From the NCBI GenBank assembly GCA_022652815.1, contig JALCRR010000015.1:1-42828 (forward strand): 42,828 nt of DNA, read 5' to 3'. The stretch is from Oscillibacter sp. (GTDB lineage Bacteria > Bacillota > Clostridia > Oscillospirales > Oscillospiraceae). Positions 23,501 through 31,349 of the stretch are shown here, piece by piece (within the stretch, counting starts at the first letter, position 1; each line of letters starts with the position of its first letter). Made by a program: the position numbers and the translations under genes. The notes below the pieces were generated by a model. That model was not told the origin of the DNA. It worked only from the letters and a program-made list of their open reading frames with translations, and did no database searches.

Positions 23501-24487
23501 GGCTTGATCAACGATGTTCTGGACATGAGCCGCATTGAAAGCGGAAAGATTTTGCTGAATCCGACCAATGTTGATACGACGGAATTCTTCCGTTCCATCC
23601 GCACGATTATTGAACCCCGGATGCAGGAGAAGAACATCAACTTCCACCTGGAAACCGGGGGGATTATCGCCCGGTATGTGGTCATTGATAAAATGCGGAT
23701 GCAGCAGGTTTACATCAATCTGCTGAACAATGCCGTCAAGTTTTCAGCGCCTGGAACCACCATTTCCTGCGTTGTGAACCATGTAGTATGCGAGGACGAT
23801 CCAAACGCAATCGTCAGCACCATCGTTATTCGCGATCAAGGCTGCGGCATGAGCAAGGGATTTCTGCAGCGAATGTTCCTTCCGTTTGAGCAGGAGCATA
23901 ATCGTTACAGTGATGCTCAGCCCGGAACAGGTCTGGGTTTGGCCATCGTGAAAAATCTGATTGATCAGGCAGGCGGTACGATTTCCGTAAAGAGCGAGCT
24001 GGATGTGGGTACAGAATTTACCATCGTTTTGAAAGTTCGCTGCGGCCAGAAGCCGGAGGTGCAATCAGCCCCCCAGGAGATTCCCACTGTCAGCCTAAAG
24101 GGGAGACGGGTGCTGCTGGTGGAGGATCATCCCACCAATACGGAAATTGCCCGCCGCCTGCTGGAGCGGGAAGACATGGTGGTAGAGCATGCTGCAAATG
24201 GGCAGGAGGCAGTCAATCTGTTCCGCGCTGCGCCGAAGAATTACTATGATGCGATCCTCATGGATATCCGGATGCCTGTTATGGATGGCATTCAAGCGAC
24301 ACGGCTTATTCGGAAAATGCCGGGACGGGAGGATGCTGCCGCAGTTCCTATCATAGCCATGACGGCCAATGCTTTTGAGACGGATCGCCAGCAGACGAAG
24401 GCTGCGGGCATGAATGCCCACCTTTCCAAGCCTGTTTTCCCCCAAGAGCTTTACGGCACACTGCGCTGCCTCATTCGGACGAAATAA
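20585..24487 (+). CDS. Hybrid sensor histidine kinase with an extracellular binding-protein-like sensor
   Basis: A 1,300-residue membrane sensor. In order: signal peptide/first helix (to about residue 35, PVPAHAEA); an extracellular domain resembling ABC substrate-binding proteins (about 40-340, starting ILFISSYSYSWPS); a transmembrane helix (about 349-373); three or four PAS-type domains (about 385-900; a PAC-like GTSVDITEQK ends one); HisKA with MSHEIRTPMNAILG (His932); HATPase with NLLNNAVKFS, DQGCGM and GTGLGLAIV; and a C-terminal receiver domain with MDIRMPVMDG (Asp1227). No HPt domain or output regulator gene is adjacent, so its target is unknown. Start is ATG 20585 with GAGGG upstream; an in-frame TTG at 20555 is less likely. 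The ligand is unknown. Confidence 0.93.
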   Translation: MSKAQCSGRQKIFRILTELILALVVCCCLPVPAHAEAADNSRILFISSYSYSWPSVPEQLNGITDTLGTTASMQYLFMDTKTVSAEVAEEQLCDELDDLKTTRYDLILLGDDAALGFAMKYQDVYFRGTPMVFFGINSEKDAAAAAKDPLVTGIVESFPIVDTIKAAISLYPNADKVVAITDDTLSGQGSEDQFLDAMDQFPTLSAKILNSSSMTAEKLHKQIAACDENTILIFLMLTDDGDGNLYTEQQGVQFVTDAAKIPVFKADELGIGDGIFGGVVVSYYDMAADACAMASRILQGETPDTIPMQNAKVVSKFDRQVADQYEIGVNKLPTDAILINSSTPFWMQHPYLIACVCLLIVTLMVILLIVLLDNRKRRTLMDELRMKDQHLQTLMDSLPDGIGVFEENADGGVCVTYLNDGFYRMIGGQRSSHWETARKDLMRFVHPDDQAGIASELDRARRTDDRFCDTFRLKDGSGKYLWVTLRANAIRKDGEYTTFYGSFTNVNTIKLIQEQLQESKSSLQTAMNHAGMAYLEYFPDRHVAIEDPHSQMEFGVPNLLENYPDSWFAMKLTHPDDEQTFREIFQRIDRGEQEVSCEIRCRNVAGEYRWSRIRFTSIYDRSGKRLKLIGTSVDITEQKLAAAEYERQMEQVKAAIPDPVVSFRVNLTQNNYHDTETTYEDLKKTEAHTADSLFEAMYSRAVTDSERDEFASVFNRNHLLDTFDRGEKTITFERRAWFDGRIHWITVRTYMARNPVTGDIEALIYSFGIDEQKNMEQIVSSIIKNDYMALLQINLHDNTLRAFSTPASSFIQRGEQPNAETLLEEKLRYGYDGDDVEEFIRCNRFSEIRRHLEEDGEYILYASYRGQSGRIHRTKSVYVWLDQIEQRVCYTLSDITDAFEEEQRRNEKMRKALEDAEQASRTKTEFLSRMSHEIRTPMNAILGLTNLGLHDCTDPVSREYLSKISASGDYLLGLINDVLDMSRIESGKILLNPTNVDTTEFFRSIRTIIEPRMQEKNINFHLETGGIIARYVVIDKMRMQQVYINLLNNAVKFSAPGTTISCVVNHVVCEDDPNAIVSTIVIRDQGCGMSKGFLQRMFLPFEQEHNRYSDAQPGTGLGLAIVKNLIDQAGGTISVKSELDVGTEFTIVLKVRCGQKPEVQSAPQEIPTVSLKGRRVLLVEDHPTNTEIARRLLEREDMVVEHAANGQEAVNLFRAAPKNYYDAILMDIRMPVMDGIQATRLIRKMPGREDAAAVPIIAMTANAFETDRQQTKAAGMNAHLSKPVFPQELYGTLRCLIRTK

Positions 24488-24490
24488 TCA

Positions 24491-24531
24491 AAAAAGGCCG
24501 CCGCAGTTCAAAACTGCGGCGGCCTTTTTTT
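24491..24531. terminator. Bidirectional terminator between the kinase and upp
   Basis: A perfect stem of about 18 bp (24491-24508 with 24512-24529) whose core is GGCCGCCGCAGTT, flanked by A runs on the left and T runs on the right, serving both convergent genes. Confidence 0.9.
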
Positions 24532-24545
24532 GATTCAGCTTGCAA

Positions 24546-25178
24546 TTATTTGGTACCGAAAATCCGGTCGCCGGCATCGCCGAGACCCGGAACGATATAT
24601 CCGTTTTCGTTGAGATGGTCATCCAGACCAGCCACATAAAGCTCCACATCGGGATGCTCCTTCTGAACGCGCTCAATGCCCTCGGGAGCGGCCAGAATAT
24701 TCATCATCTTAATGTGCTTGCAGCCGTATTCCTTCATAAAATCAATGGCTGCGCAGGAGGAACCGCCGGTAGCCAGCATGGGATCGACGATCAAAATGTC
24801 GCGGTCGGCAATGTCGGCGGGCATCTTGCAGTAATACTTCACGGGCTTCAGCGTCTGGGGGTCGCGGAAAAGTCCGATGTGACCCACACGGGCGGAGGGA
24901 ATCATCTTCAAAACACCGTCCACCATGCCCAAACCTGCGCGCAGGATGGGGACAATGGCAATCTTTTTGCCGGAGATGGTCTTAAACGTATCGGTGGCAA
25001 TGGGGGTCTTGACAGAAACGTCCTCCAGAGGCAGATCGCGGGTGGCCTCATAGGTCATCAGCATGGCGATCTCAGACACCAGCTCCCGGAAGTCCTTGGT
25101 GCTGGTGTTTTCATTGCGCAAAATGGTGAGCTTGTGCTGCAGCAGAGGGTGATTGAGGATATGCACGTTCTCGTTCAT
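24546..25178 (-). CDS. upp: Uracil phosphoribosyltransferase
   Basis: Salvages uracil with PRPP to give UMP. The 210-residue product has the normal length and the PRPP-binding loop [11 protein letters not shown] (about residues 130-140), plus [13 protein letters not shown] and the C-terminal [15 protein letters not shown] uracil-binding end. A ribosome site AAGGAG precedes the start. It lies 20 bases after tsaB and is probably the last gene of a tsaE-tsaB-upp operon. No PyrR-type or purine-type leader is seen before it. Confidence 0.97.
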   Translation of the reverse strand: MNENVHILNHPLLQHKLTILRNENTSTKDFRELVSEIAMLMTYEATRDLPLEDVSVKTPIATDTFKTISGKKIAIVPILRAGLGMVDGVLKMIPSARVGHIGLFRDPQTLKPVKYYCKMPADIADRDILIVDPMLATGGSSCAAIDFMKEYGCKHIKMMNILAAPEGIERVQKEHPDVELYVAGLDDHLNENGYIVPGLGDAGDRIFGTK

Positions 25179-25198
25179 GTTAACTGCTCCTTCTCAAT

Positions 25199-25888
25199 TT
25201 ATTCGCTTTTTTTGCGGCCAATCTGCACGGGACGCAGATAGACCGGGGCGAGGTCCTGTGCGGAAACGCTGCGACCTTCCCGCATGGCTGCTTCCGCAGC
25301 CAACGCCACGGAAACCGCGCTTTGCATTCGCAGGTGGGAAGGTGCCATCACACAGGGAATCTGATTTTCCAAAAAATTAGTATAGCACAAATGCGCGCCA
25401 TCGCCAACGATTATTTTTCGTTTTTCGTCTTTTTTCAGTTCTTCCCGCAGATCATCCAGCGCAATGGGGCGATCAGGTGTCAGTCGGGTGAGAACCCCGT
25501 CCCGGGCAGAAAACACGGCGTTGTAAACCTGTGCCCGGCGGGCATCCATGGCGCAGACAATCAGCCCGTCCATGCAGGAAACGCCCGTGGCCATCGCCTC
25601 CAGCGTGGAAATACCCACGGCGGGTTTGTTGGCAGCGAAGGCAAGTCCCTTCGCTGCGGCAATGCCGATGCGGATGCCGGTAAACGATCCGGGACCCACG
25701 GCCACGGCCACGGCGTCGCAGTCGTCTACCTTCAGTCCTGCCGTTTCCAGCATGGATTGAACCATGGGCATCAGTACCCGGCTGTGGGTAAGACCTGTGC
25801 ACAAAAAGGAAGAGCCGATGACTTCACCATCCTCTGTCACGGCGGCGGAACAGGCCTTTGCAGATGTTTCCAGAGCCAGAATTCTCAT
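25199..25888 (-). CDS. tsaB: t6A synthesis protein TsaB
   Basis: Partner of TsaD and TsaE in adding the threonylcarbamoyl group to A37 of ANN-decoding tRNAs. ASKHA-fold protein, 229 residues: MRILALETSAKACSAAV at the N-terminus, AVAVGPGSFTGIRIGIAAAK and LEAMATG in the middle. As in other TsaB proteins it lacks the metal-binding histidine motif of TsaD. The start overlaps the tsaE stop by four bases (ATGA). tsaD and rimI, which often follow, are not here; upp is next instead. Confidence 0.94.
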   Translation of the reverse strand: MRILALETSAKACSAAVTEDGEVIGSSFLCTGLTHSRVLMPMVQSMLETAGLKVDDCDAVAVAVGPGSFTGIRIGIAAAKGLAFAANKPAVGISTLEAMATGVSCMDGLIVCAMDARRAQVYNAVFSARDGVLTRLTPDRPIALDDLREELKKDEKRKIIVGDGAHLCYTNFLENQIPCVMAPSHLRMQSAVSVALAAEAAMREGRSVSAQDLAPVYLRPVQIGRKKSE

Positions 25889-26313
25889 GGGTTTGTCCCT
25901 CCCTCAACGGTGATGGTGCGCCAGCTGTCGTTTTCCGGGCTGCGTTTCAGCGTAACAAAAATCGTGTCCGGCGGCAGAGCGTCCTCCGCCCGTTCGCTCC
26001 ATTCCACGGCGCATACGCCGCCCCGGCCCAGGTAATCCTCCCAGCCGATGTCGAACAGGGCGTCCTCTCCGTCCAGCCGGTAGAGGTCAAAGTGAAAGAG
26101 GGGAATCCGACCCTCGTATTCGTTGACAATGGTAAATGTGGGGCTGGTGATGCGACCGGTACAGCCCAGACCTTTGGCAAGTCCACGGGAAAAGACGGTT
26201 TTTCCCATGCCCAGATCCCCACGGTAGGCCAAAACGGTTCCCGGCTGCAGCGTCTTTCCAAGCGCCTCACCGATGGCCTCCGTCTCCTGCTCGTTGTGTG
26301 AGAGATATTCCAT
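25885..26313 (-). CDS. tsaE: t6A synthesis ATPase TsaE
   Basis: Small P-loop ATPase of 142 residues needed to reset the TsaB-TsaD complex during t6A formation. Walker A is GDLGMGKTVFSRGLAKGLG (about residues 33-51), followed by SPTFTIVNEYEG, FDLYRLDGEDAL and VEWSERAED, all typical. Start is 26313 with AAGGAGG seven bases upstream; the frame extends nine codons further but without a ribosome site. First gene of the tsaE-tsaB-upp operon. Confidence 0.95.
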   Translation of the reverse strand: MEYLSHNEQETEAIGEALGKTLQPGTVLAYRGDLGMGKTVFSRGLAKGLGCTGRITSPTFTIVNEYEGRIPLFHFDLYRLDGEDALFDIGWEDYLGRGGVCAVEWSERAEDALPPDTIFVTLKRSPENDSWRTITVEGGTNP

Positions 26314-26350
26314 GCCGCTGCCTCCTTGCAGAGTTTTCAAATTCTCACAT

Positions 26351-26379
26351 AGTATACCACAGAACTGTGATGGTGTAAA
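26351..26379 (-). promoter_or_regulatory. Promoter of tsaE-tsaB-upp
   Basis: Minus strand: TTTACA (26379-26374), 17-base spacer ending CTGTGG, TATACT (26356-26351). Nearly the mirror image of the rodA promoter. Confidence 0.75.
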
Positions 26380-26394
26380 AACAAAATTGTGCGG

Positions 26395-26423
26395 TTTACA
26401 CGCAAAGGCGACTGTGGTATACT
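26395..26423 (+). promoter_or_regulatory. Promoter of the rodA-type gene
   Basis: TTTACA (26395-26400), 17-base spacer ending CTGTGG, TATACT (26418-26423), followed by a roughly 60-base leader. Confidence 0.75.
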
Positions 26424-26491
26424 AATTCATTACGAAACAGATTGTATCGGCGTTCCGGCAGTACAAATTTCAAAGGAAAACGGAGAGGCTC

Positions 26492-27649
26492 ATGTTCAAC
26501 CGTTTGAAAAATGTCTTAATTGATTTTATTCAGCAGGCAGATCTTCTGCTGCTGGCGCTGTGCGTTGGCTCCACGCTGTTTGGCATGGTGCTGATTGCCT
26601 CGGCAACCCACTATATGGGCACCACGAAATATGTGGTAGTGCAGGGGGCAGCGCTTCTGATCGGCGTGGTGGCGTACATTCTCTTGTCCGTGATTGATGT
26701 GGAGGTGGTCGCCCGCAAGTGGAAGTGGCTCCTCCTTTTCAACATCGGCTTTATCTGTATGCTGGTGCCTTTCGGTGTCAGCCGCAACGGCAACCGGGCA
26801 TGGATTCAGTTTCCTTGGATGCCTACGGCCATTCAGCCGTCAGAGATCGTCAAGATCACATTTATTATTTTACTCGCCTATCAGCTGGAGTGGATCTGGC
26901 AGGAAAAACGGGAGCTGAAGAGTTTCCACTCCGTGTTTCCCCCGGCATTTCACCTCCTGTTCATGGTGGGACTCATCTATGTTGTGTCCGGAGACATGGG
27001 CAGCGCCCTGGTGTATGTGTTTATCTTCCTGTGCATGGCCGTGGCAGCCGGGATGGCCTGGCGCTGGTTTTTGGTGGGCTTCGCAGGGGGAGCAGCGGGA
27101 ATTTTTGGCATCTACAAGATCGGGAAAATGCCCTCCTATATGATGGACCGCTTTCATGCCATTTTTGATCATACCTATCAGCCTCTGGGCGCAGGCTGGC
27201 AGCAGACCAGGTCCCTACTTGCCATTGGTTCGGGTCGTTGGTTTGGACAGGGCCTGTTTCACGGCACGCAGACCCAGAGCGCAACCGCCAGCTCTCTTCC
27301 ATACCGCCACACGGATTTTATTTTTGCCGTGGCGGGGGAAGAAATCGGATTTGTGGGCTGCATTGTAATTATTGTGCTGCTGATTGCGATTATTTTCCGC
27401 TGCCTGCAGGTGGCCAGACGCGCTCGGTCGCCGTTTTCGTCGTACGTCTGTGTTGGCATGGCGGGCATGCTGATTTTCCAGACCATCGAAAACATCGGAA
27501 TGTGCCTGTTTGTCATGCCGGTCATCGGTCTGACACTGCCGTTTTTCAGCTACGGCGGATCGTCCATTGTGACGCTGTATGCGGCCATGGGCATCGTTTC
27601 AGGCATTAAAAAGCGCGCCATTCCGGACCGCTTAAAGGTACTGCGATAA
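26492..27649 (+). CDS. rodA: FtsW/RodA/SpoVE-family peptidoglycan glycosyltransferase
   Basis: SEDS-family polymerase that joins lipid II into glycan strands, with about ten membrane helices in 385 residues. Family signatures are present: NGNRAWIQFPWMPTAIQPSE with a following K (about residues 102-125), SGDMGSALVYVFIF, and PFFSYGGSSIVTLYAAMGIV near the C-terminus. The MFNRLKNVLIDFIQQADLLLL start resembles RodA proteins more than FtsW, but the subgroup is not certain without a tree. No partner class B penicillin-binding protein gene is adjacent. Start has GGAGAG upstream. It is divergent from tsaE and followed by a strong terminator. Confidence 0.9.
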   Translation: MFNRLKNVLIDFIQQADLLLLALCVGSTLFGMVLIASATHYMGTTKYVVVQGAALLIGVVAYILLSVIDVEVVARKWKWLLLFNIGFICMLVPFGVSRNGNRAWIQFPWMPTAIQPSEIVKITFIILLAYQLEWIWQEKRELKSFHSVFPPAFHLLFMVGLIYVVSGDMGSALVYVFIFLCMAVAAGMAWRWFLVGFAGGAAGIFGIYKIGKMPSYMMDRFHAIFDHTYQPLGAGWQQTRSLLAIGSGRWFGQGLFHGTQTQSATASSLPYRHTDFIFAVAGEEIGFVGCIVIIVLLIAIIFRCLQVARRARSPFSSYVCVGMAGMLIFQTIENIGMCLFVMPVIGLTLPFFSYGGSSIVTLYAAMGIVSGIKKRAIPDRLKVLR

Positions 27650-27666
27650 TTTGATGATGTGATCAT

Positions 27667-27701
27667 AAAGCCGGCCAAAAGCATCGCTTTTGGCCGGCTT
27701 T
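27667..27701 (+). terminator. Intrinsic terminator after the rodA-type gene
   Basis: AAAGCCGGCCAAAAGC (27667-27682) pairs perfectly with 27686-27701 around ATC. Confidence 0.85.
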
Positions 27702-27729
27702 GTATAGTTTGACCGCCAAAAGCACAAGC

Positions 27730-27754
27730 TACCTCCACATTGATTTGGGAGGTA
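27730..27754 (+). promoter_or_regulatory. Hairpin that would hide the ribosome site of the SLH protein
   Basis: TACCTCC (27730-27736) is complementary to GGAGGTA (27748-27754), which contains the ribosome binding site of the gene starting at 27763. Loop of 11 bases. If formed, it would block ribosome entry. Confidence 0.5.
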
Positions 27755-27762
27755 ATGATCTT

Positions 27763-28752
27763 ATGAAAGGTAAGAAATATCAGCGTTTTGCGTCGGCGGC
27801 TCTGATTTTAGCACTGGTGCTGGCGACGCCGGCCATGGCCCTGTTCGGAAAGAAAGGCAACGAATCTGCCGTTCCTGTGGAGGGCGCACCCATTGCGCGG
27901 GAGTTGGAAATCAAGACCTACCGCAACATTCCGTATCATGCCCAGTTTCTCTCCACGGATGCCGAGGGGGACGATGTGACCTACGCCGTTGTGCAGGAGC
28001 CGAAGCACGGCACGGTCACGGTGGACGGCGCGGAGTTTCTCTATACGCCGGCGGAGGGACGTACAGGAACCGACAGCTTCACCTATGCAGCAACTGACGC
28101 ATCCGGAAATGCTTCCACCCCTGCTACGGTCAGCGTGACCGTGAGCAAGACCAAAAGCGGCGTGACCTATGCAGACACAGGCAACTCCACCGCTGCTGCC
28201 GCAGCGCAGCAGTTGGCGGAAGAGGGTGTTTTCACCGGCGCGAAGATCGGAAACCAGTATTTCTTTGAGCCGGATCGCACCGTTACCCGCAGCGAATTTC
28301 TGGCTATGACTATGGAAACGGCGGGACTGGATGCCTCGGCTGTGACCATGACGGGCTTCTGCGATGACGAGGCCATCCCCGCCTGGGCAAAATCCTATGC
28401 GGCCGCCGCCTTGAGCAACGGTGTCGTGCAGGGAACCAACACAGTCACGGGCGTTGCCTTCCGCGGCAGCGACCCGGTCACCTATAACGAGGCCGCCGCC
28501 ATTTTAAACCGCGTACTCAGCGTCAGTGATGTGGATCTTGCAACGTGGTACGCAGACCGGAACGCGGTACCCTCTTGGGCAGCGCAGGCGGTGGGCAATA
28601 TGGAGGCCGTCAGCGTCCTTGCCGCCGGCAGTTTCGGCTCCAGCGGCCTTGAAAAGCCGGTTACCCGGGCGGATGCCGCCAAAATGCTCACTTCTGCCGG
28701 CACACTGCTGGTGGGCGAACAGACGGGACTTTTTGACTGGATTACCGGATAG
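27763..28752 (+). CDS. Secreted SLH-domain surface protein with an Ig/cadherin-like domain
   Basis: A 329-residue exported protein. Signal peptide about 1-27 (FASAALILALVLATPAMA); then a cadherin-like/Ig-type domain of about 90 residues (TYRNIPYHAQFLSTDAEGD, ending TGTDSFTYAATDASGN); then S-layer homology repeats: one from TYADTGNSTAAAAAQQLAE through FEPDRTVTRSEFLAM, a second from FCDDEAIPAWAKSYAAAAL through PVTYNEAAAIL, and a partial third ending VTRADAAKML. SLH repeats usually bind pyruvylated wall polymer and hold the protein on the cell surface. Start is ATG 27763, with GGGAGG nine bases upstream. No clear promoter is seen in the short gap after the preceding terminator. Binding partner unknown. 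Confidence 0.88.
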   Translation: MKGKKYQRFASAALILALVLATPAMALFGKKGNESAVPVEGAPIARELEIKTYRNIPYHAQFLSTDAEGDDVTYAVVQEPKHGTVTVDGAEFLYTPAEGRTGTDSFTYAATDASGNASTPATVSVTVSKTKSGVTYADTGNSTAAAAAQQLAEEGVFTGAKIGNQYFFEPDRTVTRSEFLAMTMETAGLDASAVTMTGFCDDEAIPAWAKSYAAAALSNGVVQGTNTVTGVAFRGSDPVTYNEAAAILNRVLSVSDVDLATWYADRNAVPSWAAQAVGNMEAVSVLAAGSFGSSGLEKPVTRADAAKMLTSAGTLLVGEQTGLFDWITG

Positions 28753-28775
28753 AACTCATCAATTTTGCAAAATGG

Positions 28776-28811
28776 AGGGCCACCCTGCAAAAAGTGCGGG
28801 GCGGCCCTTTT
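28776..28811 (+). terminator. Intrinsic terminator after the SLH gene
   Basis: A 14-position stem (28776-28789 with 28795-28808), one mismatch and one G-U pair, core AGGGCC/GGCCCT, running into TTTT. Confidence 0.8.
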
Positions 28812-28831
28812 GGAGTTGTATTCAAAGGAAA

Positions 28832-28859
28832 TTTGTGCTAAAGTAGAAACTGCTATCAT
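28832..28859 (+). promoter_or_regulatory. Promoter of the ddl-murF operon
   Basis: TTTGTG (28832-28837), 16-base spacer, TATCAT (28854-28859) with TG at 28851-28852, an extended -10. Confidence 0.6.
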
Positions 28860-28905
28860 ATGATTTTACATTCCTGATCTCTGCGTGTTTAAAGGAGAAT
28901 TTTGC

Positions 28906-29961
28906 ATGAAAATCGTCGTCCTGGCAGGCGGCCTGTCTACGGAGAGAACGGTCTCACTTGTGACTGGAACAGCGGTCTGCCGCGCTCTGCGGGAGCGGGG
29001 ACATCGGGCAATTCTGGTGGACTTATTTCTGGGACGGGAGACGCTGCCCCCCGATCCCGAGACGCTGTTTGACGCACCCGATGGCCTGTGTCTACCGGCC
29101 AAAATTGAAGTGACAGCGCCGGATCTGAAGGCGGTGCGTGCCCTTCGAGCAGATCAAAGTCCCGCACGTTTCGGCCCCAATGTTCTGAAGCTCTGCGCCC
29201 TTGCCGATATGGTCTTTCTGGGTCTGCATGGGCAGGACGGCGAGGATGGTCGCGTACAGGCCACATTGGATCTGTTCGGCATTCCCTATACCGGCGCGAG
29301 CTATCTTGCCAGCGGCCTTGCCATGGATAAGGCGCTGACCAAGCGTCTGATGGATGCCGCCGGCATCCGGACGCCCAAATGGCGTCTTGTGAACTTTGAA
29401 GAGTCAGACATTCCAGCACTTATCCGGGAGCTGAAACTCCCCTGCGTCATCAAAACCACCAGCGGCGGCTCGTCTCTGGGCGTTTATCTCCCAGAGACCC
29501 GGGAGGCGCTGGAGGAGGCTCTGCGGGACGTTCTGCGTTTTGGCAGCGAGATTTTGGTGGAAGAGCGCATCTATGGCCGGGATCTTTCAGTCGGCGTTTT
29601 GGGAGATCGGTATCTTCCCCCGGTTGAGATGATCCCAAACAGTAAATACTTTGACTATGAGGCAAAATACCAGCAGGGTGGATCCACAGAGGTGTGCCCT
29701 GCGGAAATTCCGGAATCGGCGGCGCGGGAAGCCGGCGAAATGGCGCTTGCATTGCACCGGGCGCTGGGACTGGAGGTTTACTCCAGAGCGGATTTTATTC
29801 TGGATTCCAAGAATGTTCCCTGGTGTCTGGAAACCAATTCCCTGCCGGGACTGACGCCTGCGAGCCTTGTACCGAAGGAAGCTGCGGCGGTTGGAATGAG
29901 CTATGGTGAGCTGTGCGAAGAGATTGTTCGGCAGTCCACCCACTTGAGAAGGAGAAAATGA
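28906..29961 (+). CDS. ddl: D-alanine--D-alanine ligase
   Basis: ATP-grasp enzyme of 351 residues that makes the D-Ala-D-Ala end of peptidoglycan precursors. Motifs: GGLSTERTVSLVTG at the N-terminus, FLGLHGQDGEDG, CVIKTTSGGSSLGVYLP (ATP-binding loop), EERIYGRDLSVGVL, and the omega-loop FDYEAKYQQGGS. The tyrosine of the YEAKY stretch is the residue found in D-Ala-adding enzymes rather than D-lactate-adding ones, so ordinary D-Ala-D-Ala ends are expected. Ends in LETNSLPGLTPASLVPKEA, the metal-binding region. Start is ATG 28906 with AAAGGAG at 28891-28897. murF follows immediately. Confidence 0.96.
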   Translation: MKIVVLAGGLSTERTVSLVTGTAVCRALRERGHRAILVDLFLGRETLPPDPETLFDAPDGLCLPAKIEVTAPDLKAVRALRADQSPARFGPNVLKLCALADMVFLGLHGQDGEDGRVQATLDLFGIPYTGASYLASGLAMDKALTKRLMDAAGIRTPKWRLVNFEESDIPALIRELKLPCVIKTTSGGSSLGVYLPETREALEEALRDVLRFGSEILVEERIYGRDLSVGVLGDRYLPPVEMIPNSKYFDYEAKYQQGGSTEVCPAEIPESAAREAGEMALALHRALGLEVYSRADFILDSKNVPWCLETNSLPGLTPASLVPKEAAAVGMSYGELCEEIVRQSTHLRRRK

Positions 29962-29963
29962 AT

Positions 29964-31346
29964 ATGCAGCCTATGACCGTAAAAGAGATTGAACATGCCG
30001 TCTGCGGCGTATGGTGGAATCCTCAGGAGGGGCTGCCCTCTGTGAGCGTGGTATCCACCGACAGCCGCAAGATTGAAAAAAACTGCCTGTTTGTGCCCCT
30101 AACCGGCGAAAATTTTGACGGCCACAACTATATCGATGCTGCGCTGGATTCCGGCGCAGCCGGTGTGCTCTGCGCAAAGCTGCCGAAAGATCTGCGGGCA
30201 GATAAATTTTACATCAAGGTGGACGATACCCGCCTTGCACTGAAGGCGCTGGCAAAGGTGTACCGGGAGAAGTTCGACATTCCCTTTGTCCAGATCACGG
30301 GCTCTGTGGGCAAGACCACGACCAAAGAGATGATCGCGGCGGTTTTAAGCGCAAAATTCAAGGTGCTGAAAACCCCGGAAAACTATAACAACGATGTTGG
30401 CACGCCCTTGACGCTCCTCAGCCTAACCGGGGAGGAGCAGGTGGCGGTAATTGAGACTGGCATGAATCACTTTGGCGAAATCCGGTATCTAGGTGAAATG
30501 GTTCAGCCCGACATTGCCGTGATCTCCAACATCGGCGATGCGCATATTGAATTTCTGGGTTCCCGGGAGGGCATTCTGAAAGCCAAAAGCGAAATTTTCG
30601 AAAATCTTCGTCCCGGCGGCGTGGCCATTCTCAATGGAGACGATGCCCTTTTGAACACGCTGGAGCTGCCCTGCACAACTGAGCGCTGCGGCCAGAGCGA
30701 GCACTGCGGCGTCCGAATCGGGGAAGTGGCGGATCATGGCCTCGGCGGTGTCACCTGCCATGTTCAAACCGAAAAGGAAACCTATGAGCTGGTGATCAAT
30801 GCTCCCGGCGAGCATCTGGTCTATTCGGCCTCCATGGCGGTTGCCATCGGTGAAAAGCTGGGTATGAATAAAGAGGAGATCGAGCGGGGCGTCGCATCCT
30901 TCCAGGGGGTGGGTTCCCGGATGGAGGTTGTCCGTCTGCCCGGCGGGCGCATTATCCTCAATGACTGTTACAACGCCAATCCCCAGTCGGTCTCTGCCGG
31001 ACTTGAGGTTCTGGCGAAGAGCGACGCTGCCCGTAAAATCGCCATTTTGGGCGACATGGGCGAGCTGGGCGATCTGACGGAGCAGGCCCATTATAACATT
31101 GGGACGTTGGCCGCCATGCTGGGCATCGACCAGGTCATCGCCATTGGCCAAAAGGCATCAAAGCTGGCAGAGGGCGTCCGGGACAGCGGGGGCAGCGTCT
31201 CCTATTTCCCGGAAAAGAGTGCGGCGGAAGAAGAACTGCGCAAGCAGTTCGGCCCCGGCACCGTGGCGCTGGTGAAGGCGTCTCATTTTTCCATGCATTT
31301 CGAGACGATTGTGGAGTTCTTGAAGAATCAAGAATATACGGAGTAA
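29964..31346 (+). CDS. murF: UDP-N-acetylmuramoyl-tripeptide--D-alanyl-D-alanine ligase
   Basis: Adds the D-Ala-D-Ala dipeptide made by Ddl to the UDP-MurNAc-tripeptide, the last cytoplasmic step of peptidoglycan monomer synthesis. The 460-residue product has the Mur-ligase ATP loop QITGSVGKTTTKEM, then ENYNNDVGTPLTLL, ETGMNHFGEIRYL, and the C-terminal domain NDCYNANPQSVSAGL and AILGDMGELG. AAGGAG at 29949-29954 fits ATG 29964 (nine bases) better than ATG 29958, which overlaps the ddl stop. Three bases separate it from the ABC-F gene. The ddl-murF pairing is functional as well as positional. Confidence 0.95.
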   Translation: MQPMTVKEIEHAVCGVWWNPQEGLPSVSVVSTDSRKIEKNCLFVPLTGENFDGHNYIDAALDSGAAGVLCAKLPKDLRADKFYIKVDDTRLALKALAKVYREKFDIPFVQITGSVGKTTTKEMIAAVLSAKFKVLKTPENYNNDVGTPLTLLSLTGEEQVAVIETGMNHFGEIRYLGEMVQPDIAVISNIGDAHIEFLGSREGILKAKSEIFENLRPGGVAILNGDDALLNTLELPCTTERCGQSEHCGVRIGEVADHGLGGVTCHVQTEKETYELVINAPGEHLVYSASMAVAIGEKLGMNKEEIERGVASFQGVGSRMEVVRLPGGRIILNDCYNANPQSVSAGLEVLAKSDAARKIAILGDMGELGDLTEQAHYNIGTLAAMLGIDQVIAIGQKASKLAEGVRDSGGSVSYFPEKSAAEEELRKQFGPGTVALVKASHFSMHFETIVEFLKNQEYTE

Positions 31347-31349
31347 CGC

